DNA of 64,000 bases from Lachnospiraceae bacterium AC2028 (GCA_000702685.1 JNJD01000006.1:682001-746000), one strand, 5' to 3'; counted from the stretch's first letter, positions 8,812 through 18,086 are shown. The notes: generated by a model from the sequence alone, not told the origin. Made by a program: numbers and translations.

Positions 8812-9366
8812 TTATGGAAGAATATATTGCTCCAGCGCAATCTCCTGAATGATATCTTTCACGTTCTTACCGGTATTGTTGTAAATATGTCCCTGATTCT
8901 CTGGCATGGCTTCCAGTTTCTTTTTAAGAAAGAGTGCTCTGTCGATCATATCAACATCCCCTCTGTTCCGAATACGCTTTTCGATTTCATCTTCATCTGC
9001 TGTCAAAACAATGTAATAAAGTGAAGCATTGTTCGTCTCTGCTAGTTTCTTAACGAGATCAATTTCATCTTCAATCACATAATCTATAATGACATCAAGG
9101 TTATCCTGAAGGGCTCTTTGCGCTGTGGCAATGATACAGTCCCAGTTAAATCGCAAAATATCCTCCCACAGAACCTGATTTGAAGCCTGTCCATCCACAA
9201 AGAAGTCATCCTTATCTTCCGGTTCCACAAATCCTCTGTGGAAATCGTCTCCGTGAATGACATAAACAGATTTATGATTATGCGAAACAAGATATCTGGA
9301 ATAGGCATTTACAAATGTGGTTTTTCCACAACCACATGCACCAGATATAAAAACAACTCTTGCCAT
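8812..9366 (-). CDS. P-loop nucleotide kinase-like ATPase
   Basis: 184 residues from the ATG at 9366 (GAGG about 9 nt upstream). Walker A ISGACGCGKTT sits near residue 6. DFHRGF and the downstream IDYVIEDEIDLV have the layout of small-molecule phosphotransferases (chloramphenicol phosphotransferase or gluconate kinase type AAA). A LID-like arginine stretch (KRIRNRGD) follows. The acceptor substrate cannot be told from sequence. Stands alone between the AraC regulator and rpiA. Confidence 0.7.
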   Translation of the reverse strand: MARVVFISGACGCGKTTFVNAYSRYLVSHNHKSVYVIHGDDFHRGFVEPEDKDDFFVDGQASNQVLWEDILRFNWDCIIATAQRALQDNLDVIIDYVIEDEIDLVKKLAETNNASLYYIVLTADEDEIEKRIRNRGDVDMIDRALFLKKKLEAMPENQGHIYNNTGKNVKDIIQEIALEQYILP

Positions 9367-9530
9367 GTTAATCAACCTCGCAGTTTCTTTGAAAAAAATA
9401 GGATCAGATCATCATCAATGGTACAGACTGTTTCATATTGAACGCATTGCTTACCATTGATTTTTTCTCCTCAGTTAAGGCCTTATTTCTTCAGCATATC
9501 CCAATATGTCATCGTACATAAAACTGTAAT

Positions 9531-10226
9531 CTAAAACTTCTCTTGTTTTATGCTTATAGCATCATATACCCTAGCTCCATTGCAGGTACCAACAACGATA
9601 TAGTCGCACATTTTCAAGAACTGACCAGTTTCAAGAACACCAACTGTATTATCAAGTTTTTGTTTTATATCATCAGAATTTGCATGTGAACCTATATGAA
9701 GATCTGCAATATAATTACCGTTATCGGTAACATATAATTCGTTGTTTTTTAATCGCATTACAGGATCGTAACCAAGAGCCTTTAATCGTTTGAAAGTAGC
9801 CTTATATCCATACGGAAGAATTTCCACCGGCAAGGGAAATTCCCCGATACTCTCGACTAACTTGCTATCATCCATTATCCAGATAACCTTCTTTGCGAGG
9901 CTAGCGACTATTTTTTCTCGAAACAATGCTCCACCTCCGCCCTTGGTGGCATTAAAATCTCTGTCGATTTCATCCACTCCATCTATTGCAACATCAATAT
10001 AGTCAACATCATTGACATCGACCAGAGAAATTCCCAGTTCTTTTGCCATATTCTCAGTAGCCCTTGATGTCGCAACTGCTTGGATTTTTAATCCATTTTT
10101 GACCATTTCTCCAACCTTTTCAACCAAATACTTTGCAGTTGAACCAGTTCCCAGACCTACTGTCATTCCATCTTTAATATATTCAGTCGCTTTTTCACCA
10201 GCTATTTTCTTCTTGTTTATCGGCAT
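9531..10226 (-). CDS. rpiA: Ribose-5-phosphate isomerase A
   Basis: 231 residues. Interconverts ribose 5-phosphate and ribulose 5-phosphate in the pentose phosphate pathway. Signatures: GLGTGSTAKYLVE, AIDGVDEID, KGGGGALFREK (catalytic Glu and Lys region) and MDDSK. The start is the ATG at 10226. A+T content is higher than in the genes from 13 kb on. It sits among accessory genes, so it may be a second or acquired copy; a genome-wide check would settle that. Confidence 0.95.
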   Translation of the reverse strand: MPINKKKIAGEKATEYIKDGMTVGLGTGSTAKYLVEKVGEMVKNGLKIQAVATSRATENMAKELGISLVDVNDVDYIDVAIDGVDEIDRDFNATKGGGGALFREKIVASLAKKVIWIMDDSKLVESIGEFPLPVEILPYGYKATFKRLKALGYDPVMRLKNNELYVTDNGNYIADLHIGSHANSDDIKQKLDNTVGVLETGQFLKMCDYIVVGTCNGARVYDAISIKQEKF

Positions 10227-10267
10227 ATTTATCAATTTCCTTTTTCAAAAAACTTAAACACTATAAA

Positions 10268-10612
10268 CTAATCAGCTTCAACTACAGACAGTCCTATTCC
10301 GATCACGCCGTATTTTTTTATCATATCTTGCGAGTAATACATAAACATATCTTCCGGATTAGCATCCTCATTATCTTTATAACCAATAGATCTTTTGTCA
10401 TGATACTTATATAATTCGTAAAAGTCATGATATTTATACAAGCATATCACCTTACATTTTAATTTTTCTTCAGTTTTCACATTAGAAAACACTATTGTAT
10501 CATTCAGTTTTATAGATACTCTTTTTTCATCAAGTAATCGCATTTCAATAGTTTTCCATCCTTCTTTGATTGCTTGAAAAGAATCATCCCACAAATTCAT
10601 ATAATGCGTCAT
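10268..10612 (-). CDS. ASCH-domain protein
   Basis: 114 residues. MNLWDDSFQAIKEGWKTIEMRL (residues about 5-26, given in two parts: MNLWDDSFQAIKEG and WKTIEMRL), then KLNDTIVFSN and a C-terminal GVIGIGL strand fit the ASCH (PUA-like) fold, which binds RNA or nucleosides. The ATG at 10612 has AAGGGA 7 nt upstream. It follows the XRE-AbrB gene by 10 bp and is probably cotranscribed. The cellular role is unknown. Confidence 0.75.
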   Translation of the reverse strand: MTHYMNLWDDSFQAIKEGWKTIEMRLLDEKRVSIKLNDTIVFSNVKTEEKLKCKVICLYKYHDFYELYKYHDKRSIGYKDNEDANPEDMFMYYSQDMIKKYGVIGIGLSVVEAD

Positions 10613-10622
10613 GTGTTTTCCC

Positions 10623-11060
10623 TTATAGCTCCTCCACGCTTTCTTTCGCACTGTTGATAAGACCGAGAAGCCCCGTCTCCTTAATGAGAGCTATACCCTG
10701 AAATTCATCTCCGAGAACGATCAGATTGTCGCCTGTATTAATATCAAAGAGCTTTCTTGCCTTGGCAGGAATGACGATCTGACCCTTATCTCCCACTTTG
10801 ACCATTCCAAAGATATGCTTTCCTTTCGGCGGGATAGCCCATCCCAAATTATCCAAATCATTCTTTTCATATGAAATAAGGTCATCTATGGTCACACCAA
10901 AGAGGTCCGCCAGCTGCTTACATCTTTCTATATCAGGCAACGACTCGCCGGTCTCATATTTTGAAAGCGTCTGCCTGGATACACCTATCTTCTCGGCAAT
11001 ATCCTCCTGTGACAGGTTATTAAGCTTTCTTAATTCCATAAGGTTATCTGCAAAACTCAT
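10623..11060 (-). CDS. XRE HTH plus AbrB/SpoVT-type regulator
   Basis: 145 residues. An N-terminal XRE HTH (LSQEDIAEKIGVSRQTLSKY, about 20-39) is fused to a C-terminal swapped-hairpin AbrB domain (VGDKGQIVIPAKARKLF, about 89-105). It therefore carries two different DNA-binding modules. The ATG at 11060 overlaps the stop of the acyltransferase gene by ATGA, so translation is coupled; AGGAG lies just upstream. Confidence 0.88.
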   Translation of the reverse strand: MSFADNLMELRKLNNLSQEDIAEKIGVSRQTLSKYETGESLPDIERCKQLADLFGVTIDDLISYEKNDLDNLGWAIPPKGKHIFGMVKVGDKGQIVIPAKARKLFDINTGDNLIVLGDEFQGIALIKETGLLGLINSAKESVEEL

Positions 11061-12133
11061 TCTTTCTTCTCCTTTTTGATTCCCAGAACACACCACCTTA
11101 TGAAAGGTATGCGGCTCATAATTTCATACAGAAGGCAGGAGCCTGCGAATGCTGCTATTGCAACAAGCAGGTAAACGATGATGGGTACAAGGGACGGACA
11201 TAATGTATGCAGATACCATCCGCTGACAGCTATCATCAGATAATGGAATACATAGAGGCCCCATGACTTTTTACACATCCACTTTGCAAAAGCATTTTCA
11301 AAATTTCCCCATTTTTTCATGAAGGCGAGTATACCGAGAGTTCCAAACCATGCGTATACATTACACATGATTGTATCCAGAACCACGTGATCCGGATATG
11401 GCTGACCTATATATAGAATCACGAAGGCTGCACAGGATGCAAGGGCAAGGATGCTTAATAACAACCAGTTTTTGCCGAGTTGATCCATCACTTCGTCATG
11501 GGACAGTACAAAGTAGCCGATCAAAAATCCCAGTCCGTAGATACCGAATCTGTATACCACTATTACCGGTGTGTTGAGTATCTGCGCCGCTCCGTATACG
11601 GGTATGACAAGAAGTATAACCATCAGAAGATTGGCCTTATTGCAGATATTATAGAATCTGTCTTTTTCAATCCTTCTGATCAAAACCAGTACCAGACTGA
11701 AGAGCCAGAGCATCTGGATGTACCACAGTGGGCCTGATCCGCTGACTGCCATTATCAGGAAAAGGATTGGCATGGGTACGTTGTTCATGGAATCAAATGC
11801 GCCAGATATCAGCATATTGTAGTAGCCAAGAACCCAGCCGAAAACCAAAAGACCGATTGTTGATGGCACAAGATATTTTCTCGTCCTTATTCTTATGAAT
11901 TCCTTCTCTGTTCGTTTAACCAGTTCATAGCGGGCAGACATACCGGATACCACAAACAGAAGCAACATGAACCAAGGGTATACAATGTACTGATATGTAT
12001 CCTGGGGCTGATGTTCACTGAAGGGGCCGATGATTCCATACTGTGTTACGCCGTTGAATATGTAAATTACATGATAGATGACAACCAGCACTACCGTTAT
12101 CCAGCGAATATTATCCAAGTAAACCTTTCTCAT
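11057..12133 (-). CDS. Acyltransferase-3 family membrane protein
   Basis: 358 residues and about ten hydrophobic helices. The N-terminal RKVYLDNIRWITVVLVVIYH (the family's D-x-x-R and H motif) identifies acyltransferase family 3, which O-acetylates surface glycans or lipids. The ATG at 12133 has GGTGG 8 nt upstream. Coupled to the XRE-AbrB gene. Acceptor unknown. Confidence 0.85.
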   Translation of the reverse strand: MRKVYLDNIRWITVVLVVIYHVIYIFNGVTQYGIIGPFSEHQPQDTYQYIVYPWFMLLLFVVSGMSARYELVKRTEKEFIRIRTRKYLVPSTIGLLVFGWVLGYYNMLISGAFDSMNNVPMPILFLIMAVSGSGPLWYIQMLWLFSLVLVLIRRIEKDRFYNICNKANLLMVILLVIPVYGAAQILNTPVIVVYRFGIYGLGFLIGYFVLSHDEVMDQLGKNWLLLSILALASCAAFVILYIGQPYPDHVVLDTIMCNVYAWFGTLGILAFMKKWGNFENAFAKWMCKKSWGLYVFHYLMIAVSGWYLHTLCPSLVPIIVYLLVAIAAFAGSCLLYEIMSRIPFIRWCVLGIKKEKKE

Positions 12134-12268
12134 ATTTCTACCACCTTTGCTAAATATTTTAACATTTTTCTCAATCATAAAAAAGTAAGCTCAGCCTGTC
12201 TACCAAGCTAAGCTTACATATTGTGTTATTTTATGTTAAATTTGGTTGCAAACTTATACTTCTACATA

Positions 12269-12775
12269 TCACTCATTAAATTGTACCGACATGATATGCC
12301 TTGCAGGCCAGAACTCAAACAGGTGTAACGAAGTAACCGTTCCGCTTGGAATTGGCAATTCATCTAACACTATCTGCGTAGCCTTCTCTATAACCTCGCG
12401 CTTATCAATCAGCATCGTTGTGTGCGCCGACCAGCCAAACTCATCCTCGCTGTCCATAAACTCATCCTTCAAAAGGAGCATTTCCTTGCTCACTTCCGGT
12501 GCCACAAATAACACATCGTTCTCAGGCAGTCTGAAAAGACCGACATGATTAAACTCAACCCTAAATGGTTTGTGCGTATCGGCAATTATGCGAATGCGTT
12601 TCCTGAGTTCTTCTTCTCTTGAAGTGTTATAGGACCCCATAGTAAAATGCATTGGAATCCCCTTAGTCTGAACACCACTAAAGCCTTGTTCATACAATTT
12701 ATTCTGTATTCCGGACAATAGTTTCTCCGTATCGTCATCATATCCGGCAAGGACATATAAAGCCTTTTCTGCCAT
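12269..12775 (-). CDS. 2'-5' RNA ligase (2H phosphoesterase) family protein
   Basis: 168 residues with the two HxT motifs of the 2H superfamily: HFTMG near residue 43 and HTTML near residue 119. Family members act on 2'-5' bonds or cyclic phosphates of RNA or nucleotides. The ATG at 12775 has GAGGAG upstream. Probably cotranscribed behind the small membrane protein (26-bp gap). Confidence 0.78.
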   Translation of the reverse strand: MAEKALYVLAGYDDDTEKLLSGIQNKLYEQGFSGVQTKGIPMHFTMGSYNTSREEELRKRIRIIADTHKPFRVEFNHVGLFRLPENDVLFVAPEVSKEMLLLKDEFMDSEDEFGWSAHTTMLIDKREVIEKATQIVLDELPIPSGTVTSLHLFEFWPARHIMSVQFNE

Positions 12776-12801
12776 TGTATTTACTCCTCGCATAAGCTGA
12801 A

Positions 12802-13161
12802 TTATCTTTTATCCGGCCAAAACGCTTTAATATTTATTGCTCCGTATAAGAACCATATGTAGAAATACCATAAAACAAGAGTGATTGCAGGATAATCCAC
12901 CCCGGCTATCTTCATTATGATCGCTATCAAGATTATTACCATTGAAAAGACATGGAACCATATTATCGTTTTCTTTTTATCTACGATCAGATGAATGATA
13001 GTCGCCGGCATAAAGGAATAATCCATACAGATCACAAGTATTCCCACTATGCCATACCATTTCAAAGTCATCCCTTCATAGAACACACCCGCAATAGCCA
13101 AAGTAGTTGCAATAAACACAAATACATCTATGATTTTTGAAATCTTATGTAATGTTTTCAT
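12802..13161 (-). CDS. Small four-helix membrane protein, unknown
   Basis: 119 residues with four hydrophobic segments (about 10-28, 34-58, 66-86, 91-110) and short loops. No motif recognised. Precedes the 2H phosphoesterase gene. Confidence 0.6.
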   Translation of the reverse strand: MKTLHKISKIIDVFVFIATTLAIAGVFYEGMTLKWYGIVGILVICMDYSFMPATIIHLIVDKKKTIIWFHVFSMVIILIAIIMKIAGVDYPAITLVLWYFYIWFLYGAINIKAFWPDKR

Positions 13162-13215
13162 AGCCTTTTATATTGCCCCATTCATGTAACGAAGAATTAA
13201 ATGTTTCTCAGTAAT

Positions 13216-13237
13216 TCCGGGATCAAATGATCCCGGA
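13216..13237. repeat. Perfect 10-bp inverted repeat
   Basis: TCCGGGATCA and TGATCCCGGA separated by 2 bp, between the GNAT gene and the small membrane protein gene. No adjacent U-run on the minus strand, so it is more likely an operator or weak stem than a terminator. Confidence 0.5.
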
Positions 13238-13281
13238 TTAAGCTTTGCGTTTTTGTATTATCACATCTCCTGTAGTTTCAC

Positions 13282-13926
13282 TTACAACACGCGGTAATAA
13301 GGGCATATATTCTCGTAATGTCCGTCCTTCATCCTGAATCCGCCGGGTATTATACCCAGACGCATAAATCCCAGGCGTTCATACAGATGTCTGGCATGGG
13401 TGTTGGTTTCCACGACGGCATTGAACTGAAGGATCAGAAAGCCGAGTTCCGAAGCCTTGGCAATGCAGTCCAGAACGAGCTTCTCGCCGATATGCTTTCC
13501 ACGGCATTTTGAACTTACGGCAAAAGAAGCATTTGCGATATGTCCGCATCTTCCCTCATTATTCGGATGAAGTATATACAGTCCCACGATCTTGCCTTCG
13601 CTTTCGGCAACACCGACATAGCTCTGCGCCTTAAAAAGTTTTTTCGCAGAAAAGATATCCAGCGCATCTTCCTGGGGAAAAGCGATTCCTTCCTCCACAA
13701 CCTCATTCCATATTTTGATCATCTGGGTAAGGTCTTTATCGGAGAATTTTCGAAGCGTAACTTCGATCTCCTTTTCTTCAGCCACTGCGCTGCCGGCCAT
13801 AAATTCATCGTATTCTTTTTTCAGACGTTCTTTATCGGCATCGGAAAGGCCGTCATAGATCAGCTGAGCTGCATCCTGTGTCTGGGCCAAACGCTTTACC
13901 GCAAAAAGCCATAATTCAAAACTCAT
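13282..13926 (-). CDS. GNAT N-acetyltransferase with N-terminal helical extension
   Basis: 214 residues. Residues 1-55 are helical (KERLKKEYDEFM). Residues 58-214 are a GNAT domain with the acetyl-CoA loop SSKCRGKHIGEKLV (Q/R-x-x-G-x-G/A type) and HARHLYERLGF near the C-terminus. Acetyl-group acceptor unknown. The N-terminal module resembles a short DUF6323-like segment, but I cannot name it with confidence. Confidence 0.82.
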   Translation of the reverse strand: MSFELWLFAVKRLAQTQDAAQLIYDGLSDADKERLKKEYDEFMAGSAVAEEKEIEVTLRKFSDKDLTQMIKIWNEVVEEGIAFPQEDALDIFSAKKLFKAQSYVGVAESEGKIVGLYILHPNNEGRCGHIANASFAVSSKCRGKHIGEKLVLDCIAKASELGFLILQFNAVVETNTHARHLYERLGFMRLGIIPGGFRMKDGHYENICPYYRVL

Positions 13927-13966
13927 ATTTCACCCCTCCGTAATGTATATTTAATTATATGACAAA

Positions 13967-14004
13967 AACAGAGCTTTTGGGTCATCAATCCAAAAGCCCT
14001 GTTT
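13967..14004 (-). terminator. Rho-independent terminator of the AlkZ-related gene
   Basis: Minus strand: ACAG-GGCTTTTGG, loop, CCAAAAGC-CTGT, then TTTTTG. Confidence 0.8.
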
Positions 14005-14024
14005 ATGTAAACCAATCCGCATTT

Positions 14025-14717
14025 TTATTTCAGGATACGTTCGATCTGTCCGATGTCCGCATCCGGAAGGATCTTCGCAAAATGCCTGAGCAGCCGTTCA
14101 TAAGATTCTTCGGGCGTATGCTTATAGACATTATCGGTGAACTTCTTCCCCAGAAACTTCTCGGGAGTAGAATACTCGGCAACGCCCCATCCGTACTTGT
14201 TGCCGTATCTGTCGGTCTCATAGCGGAAATCACTGATCACCGCATAGCACTGCTTCTGGAGTCTTCCTATCGATGAATCAAAGCCCTTCTTGCCGTTCTT
14301 GCCGTATCCACCGAGGCTTTTAAGCTGTTTGGACATTACCGGAGCATTGGCATCAAGCAGCTCGTAGAGTTCCTTATCGTAAAAAGAAGCCAGTCCGTCA
14401 TCGTATCTTGAATCGAAATCATATCCGTCCCTGCGGTAATTCGCAAAGTCCGGGAAATACTTTTTACTGATATACATGGCTTTTCCGCGAAGGAACTTTC
14501 CGTATGCGCATTTCGATCCTGTAATGACAGGTCCCTTCCATTCCCATGCGGGCCAGAAGCCGTTATCTCCGTCCGTGTACCAGCACCCTTTTCCGATATG
14601 CTCTTCTATCGAAAAGCCGTCGATCTCATTAGCAAAAAAAGGAACAAATCCGGCCTCTTCTATCAGATCCATAAGGTCCTGCTCGGAACGTATCTTAAAC
14701 CTGTCGGAAAATGTCAT
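14025..14717 (-). CDS. AlkZ-related protein
   Basis: 230 residues. From memory, the pattern WPAWEWKGPVI, CAYGKFLRGKA, FPDFANYRRDGYDFDSRYDDG fits proteins of Clostridia annotated as AlkZ-related, i.e. similar to the winged-helix DNA glycosylase family HTH_42. It lacks the full length of a true AlkZ glycosylase, so repair activity is uncertain. Has its own terminator (13967-14004). Confidence 0.6.
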   Translation of the reverse strand: MTFSDRFKIRSEQDLMDLIEEAGFVPFFANEIDGFSIEEHIGKGCWYTDGDNGFWPAWEWKGPVITGSKCAYGKFLRGKAMYISKKYFPDFANYRRDGYDFDSRYDDGLASFYDKELYELLDANAPVMSKQLKSLGGYGKNGKKGFDSSIGRLQKQCYAVISDFRYETDRYGNKYGWGVAEYSTPEKFLGKKFTDNVYKHTPEESYERLLRHFAKILPDADIGQIERILK

Positions 14718-14737
14718 ATCATCACCTCGTCAAATGA

Positions 14738-15631
14738 TCAGAACAGATCGAGCGAACTGTCCAGATAAACTTCTTCTCTGACCTTCAGTCTGTGTTCCGG
14801 TCTTGTCATATAGTAAAGCAGGAATTCAAAAACTATCGCACTTCCGAGACTTCTGCCTTCGATCTTGAAATTCGAAAAGCCCATCGGCATATATACATTA
14901 CGGATCTCGGAAGGGCCGATATATCCGGGATTTTCCATCGCATCGGAAAAGCGGTATCCGCGCGAAGCATTCGGCGATACGCATCTGTGATCCTCACACT
15001 CTTCGCCGAGTGCCTTCCTGCTAACGTTCTCATAACAGTTTTTGCGGTCATAACAGTTAAAATCGCAGCACTCATTACAGAGGAATTCGACTTTGTCCTT
15101 CTGAACCGCGGACAATCTGTTCAGTTTATTGAATTCTCTGTTGAGCCTGAAGTCGGGAACCACATATTCGAATTCCTCACGGTTCAATTCATCCTTAAAC
15201 TGATTAAACTCCCTGAGCACCTTGGTGGTCGAAGACACGAAATACAATCCGGGATAATTATTCCCTATATAACTCATCAGAAGATCGGAACAGATGATCA
15301 CGCCGTTCCGCCTGGATGATCCCTTTTCAAAAAGAGAACAGAGCATATTGCACTTTCTGTCGGAAAGATGCTTTTCTTCAAGAAGGGAATTACTGAACGT
15401 AAGACGGGCGGAAATCCCGTACTCATTCATCAGGTCATAAACCTTCTCGGGATCCGCATCTCCGAATCCGACGCGGCCGCCGCCCCATAAACAATCCGCG
15501 GGGGCGCCGTAGATCGAACCTATATCGCACCAATCGAAGAAGTATTCCCCGTGCTCTCTGAAAAGAGGAAGGAATACGCTGTAAAGGTCATAGAATTCGA
15601 ATAACCCCGGAAGGTGGAAATATGCTTTCAT
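14738..15631 (-). CDS. Cysteine-rich U32-like protein, unknown
   Basis: 297 residues. The N-terminal part looks like a TIM-barrel fragment (GEYFFDWCDIGSIYGAP, YGISARLTFSNSLL). A four-cysteine cluster CNECCDFNCYDRKNC (about 184-198) plus a later CEDHRC recalls the iron-sulfur cysteines of U32 peptidase/UbiU-UbiV proteins. Not confidently assignable. It is followed 20 bp later by the AlkZ-related gene, so a nucleic-acid or cofactor role is possible. Confidence 0.55.
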   Translation of the reverse strand: MKAYFHLPGLFEFYDLYSVFLPLFREHGEYFFDWCDIGSIYGAPADCLWGGGRVGFGDADPEKVYDLMNEYGISARLTFSNSLLEEKHLSDRKCNMLCSLFEKGSSRRNGVIICSDLLMSYIGNNYPGLYFVSSTTKVLREFNQFKDELNREEFEYVVPDFRLNREFNKLNRLSAVQKDKVEFLCNECCDFNCYDRKNCYENVSRKALGEECEDHRCVSPNASRGYRFSDAMENPGYIGPSEIRNVYMPMGFSNFKIEGRSLGSAIVFEFLLYYMTRPEHRLKVREEVYLDSSLDLF

Positions 15632-15710
15632 ATTTTTATTATATCAGCAAACGGTATCTTTATTGTATAATATGCAGGTAATTTATGAACCAAAAACAAG
15701 GAGTTAAGCA

Positions 15711-16187
15711 ATGAAAGATAAAACCACCAGGACGATTGCACTCATCGCTATGATACTTCAGGGACTTGCGGTATTTGCAGCTATAATCGTCGTAATGTTC
15801 CAAAAGCCTCTGTCAGCACTGGTAAGCTATCATGCCACATCCGATATTATGGTGATACCTTCAACCGTCATTTTCCTGGCAGTACACCTCGCCATCTATG
15901 TTCTTATGTTTTGGATAACACAAAGTGAAGACAGCGAGAATAAAAAAATACTTACCATAATCCTCGTGATCATATCCGCTGTACTTGGCATCGTTTCACT
16001 TGTGGGAAATGTTTTTGAGTCCATACTCCTCGGAAGACGCGGAGAGGACTATCTTGTAAGGTTTACGGCCGTCAATTCACTTGTTGCATATTCGACCATG
16101 CTGTTTACAACAGCCGCCACACCGCTATATTACATCGCATGCGGGCGCTACTTAGTCAATACCAAATCCCCCAAAACAAACGAATAA
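15711..16187 (+). CDS. Four-helix membrane protein, unknown
   Basis: 158 residues with hydrophobic segments at about 10-30, 45-70, 80-103 and 120-147. AAGGAG lies 9 nt before the ATG. The overall organisation resembles DUF4293 or MARVEL-like small membrane proteins, but no diagnostic motif is visible. Converges on the TIR gene across a shared terminator. Confidence 0.6.
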   Translation: MKDKTTRTIALIAMILQGLAVFAAIIVVMFQKPLSALVSYHATSDIMVIPSTVIFLAVHLAIYVLMFWITQSEDSENKKILTIILVIISAVLGIVSLVGNVFESILLGRRGEDYLVRFTAVNSLVAYSTMLFTTAATPLYYIACGRYLVNTKSPKTNE

Positions 16188-16190
16188 AAA

Positions 16191-16212
16191 AAGGGAGCGT
16201 AAGCTCCCTTTT
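16191..16212. terminator. Bidirectional terminator
   Basis: AAGGGAGC-GTAA-GCTCCCTT with A- and T-runs on both sides, between the convergent genes ending at 16187 and 16216. Confidence 0.85.
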
Positions 16213-16215
16213 AGT

Positions 16216-17931
16216 TTACATCCAATCTTCCGCTTCCTTTTCGGATATGACTCCGTCTTCGACCATCATAGAGATCCGCTTCCGGTACTTATCCGCATCA
16301 TCGTGTCCGGCATCAATTGCCTTCGCATACCAGATGAACGCATCCTTCCAGTCCATCATATTCTCGTATGCCATTGCGGCATTTGCCATGGCATTCACGT
16401 ACTCATATTTTTCCGCACACTCCGTGAAAAAGAAAGCCGCCGTTTCATAATCGGCTTCGTAGTAATAATACAATCCCATCCTGTTGAGCATGGTACTGTC
16501 GGACACACCGCCGTGATATCCGTCATATGATACATGCCCCGTCTCATCGAAGGAATAATCGGAAGCTTTAAGGTAATACTCTACCGCCTTCTTTTCATCC
16601 ATATCGAAGTAGACACCGTCATAATACATATCACCCAGGGTCTTCATTGAAGACCTGCCACCATACTCTTCGCTTTTATCATAATATTCGAGCGCATTAT
16701 CGAATTCCCCGCGGGCATAGTACAGATCTCCCATATGACAATACGTCATATCCTTAATGGAACAGCACCTTGAGAGTGCCTCCTGATAACATCTGAGAGC
16801 ATCATCATCCGTCATATCAGGGCCGGCGTTTCCGTCACGGTAGATATCTCCGAGAAGCACAAATGCCCCGGCAACGATCTCGGGATTGAAAGCATCCCTG
16901 TCATTTACTTTAATGTACATCGGAGCCGGTCCGAGCAGCTGTCTGAGATACTCCAATGCCTTCTCGTGATCCGGTCCTTCGGTGGAAACAAGTCCCTCTT
17001 CCCAGATCAGTGCCTCATAATAATTTGCTTCGGCGCATTCCGAAAAAAGCGCGTTGTCAAAATACTCTTTGGCCTTTACATAGTCAGTCTCAACACCGTA
17101 TCCGTTCAGATAAAGATCACCCATTCCCAGGAGTGATAAACTGCTTCCCGCTTCGATACCGGCCTCATAATTCTCCATAGCCGCTTCGAAATCATACTCT
17201 CTTTCATAGAGCTGACCCAGATAATAATACTTATCCTTATAGTCATCCGAAAACTTTTCGAGCTCTTCAATGGCTGACTCGGGATGCTCCAACACGTCAA
17301 AATCGTTGTAGCAGCTTTCCACAGCGTTATGAAATGCTTTAACCTCATTATTATGCTTAATGCTCTTATAGGCCTCAAAAAAGCCCATGGCAAATATTAC
17401 GAGAACAGCTCCGACAAAAAGATAACTGAGGATCTTTTCACGCTTCTTCGCATTCTTTTCCGCAGCGATCTCTTCCTCGGTCTTGGGTTTTTCCGGAACA
17501 GCGCCGTTTTCGGTATTTACGATCACATCGATATATTCCCTGAGAGCGGTGATGTTCTTCTTCAGAGGTTTTGAAACGGCATCGAGCCAGTGGACTCTTG
17601 TAAGGTAATACTCAAGCTCGCTGCTCATCTGCTCGTCGGTAAGCCTGAACGGAACTATCGTGATACCCGCGTTGAAAGCAACGGCTATCTCGTTCATGAC
17701 CTGTCTTGAATTATTGGATTCATCGGTGAAGATAAGAACAAGAGCCCTGGAACCTTCCAAAGCATTGGTGATAGCCGTGACCCACTCCTCGCCGGGAAGT
17801 ATGTCCCTCGGAGCGTACCAGCACTTTATTCCATGCTGTTCGAAATCCGATACGACCGCATCGGCCACATTCTTATTCTTGGTAGAATAGCTGATGAATA
17901 CGTCGTGTTTTCCTTTGTTTTGTCCGTTCAT
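16216..17931 (-). CDS. TIR domain - transmembrane - Sel1/TPR protein
   Basis: 571 residues. Residues 8-140 form a TIR domain (HDVFISYSTKN, CWYAPRDILPGEEW, LVLIFTDESNNS, VMNEIAVAF). A transmembrane helix follows at about 172-192 (LSYLFVGAVLVIFAMGF), then at least six Sel1/TPR-like repeats to the C-terminus (for example LSLLGMGDLYLNGYGV). The TIR side would face the cytoplasm and the repeats the outside. Bacterial TIR domains are often NAD-cleaving or signalling modules. Whether this one is enzymatic is open; a glutamate in the helix after the SNNS loop (MNEIA) is the candidate. Monocistronic. Confidence 0.88.
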   Translation of the reverse strand: MNGQNKGKHDVFISYSTKNKNVADAVVSDFEQHGIKCWYAPRDILPGEEWVTAITNALEGSRALVLIFTDESNNSRQVMNEIAVAFNAGITIVPFRLTDEQMSSELEYYLTRVHWLDAVSKPLKKNITALREYIDVIVNTENGAVPEKPKTEEEIAAEKNAKKREKILSYLFVGAVLVIFAMGFFEAYKSIKHNNEVKAFHNAVESCYNDFDVLEHPESAIEELEKFSDDYKDKYYYLGQLYEREYDFEAAMENYEAGIEAGSSLSLLGMGDLYLNGYGVETDYVKAKEYFDNALFSECAEANYYEALIWEEGLVSTEGPDHEKALEYLRQLLGPAPMYIKVNDRDAFNPEIVAGAFVLLGDIYRDGNAGPDMTDDDALRCYQEALSRCCSIKDMTYCHMGDLYYARGEFDNALEYYDKSEEYGGRSSMKTLGDMYYDGVYFDMDEKKAVEYYLKASDYSFDETGHVSYDGYHGGVSDSTMLNRMGLYYYYEADYETAAFFFTECAEKYEYVNAMANAAMAYENMMDWKDAFIWYAKAIDAGHDDADKYRKRISMMVEDGVISEKEAEDWM

Positions 17932-18006
17932 TTTACCGTCTCCGAAACGCCGTTTACCGCATCATTATAACATGACAAAGGCATTTTTCTTCACGGAACA
18001 CACAAT

Positions 18007-18039
18007 TTTCTACCTCTTAGTCGCGTTTTTCTACCTCTT
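18007..18039. promoter_or_regulatory. LytTR-type direct repeats upstream of the LytTR gene
   Basis: TTTCTACCTCTT at 18007-18018 and 18028-18039, start-to-start 21 bp, each followed by (A/G)GTC. LytTR regulators of the AgrA type bind 9-bp direct repeats with the same 21-bp period. A TATATT -10 box sits at 18075-18080, which puts the repeats just upstream of the -35 region, the position of an activator. The predicted transcription start falls at or next to the ATG at 18087. Confidence 0.65.
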
Positions 18040-18086
18040 GGTCAAAACCCCTTTTTTTAACGATTTACGGATGATATATTACACTC

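Noticed and set aside
13216-13237. Terminator for the GNAT gene
   Set aside because: A perfect stem, but without a U-run on the minus strand.
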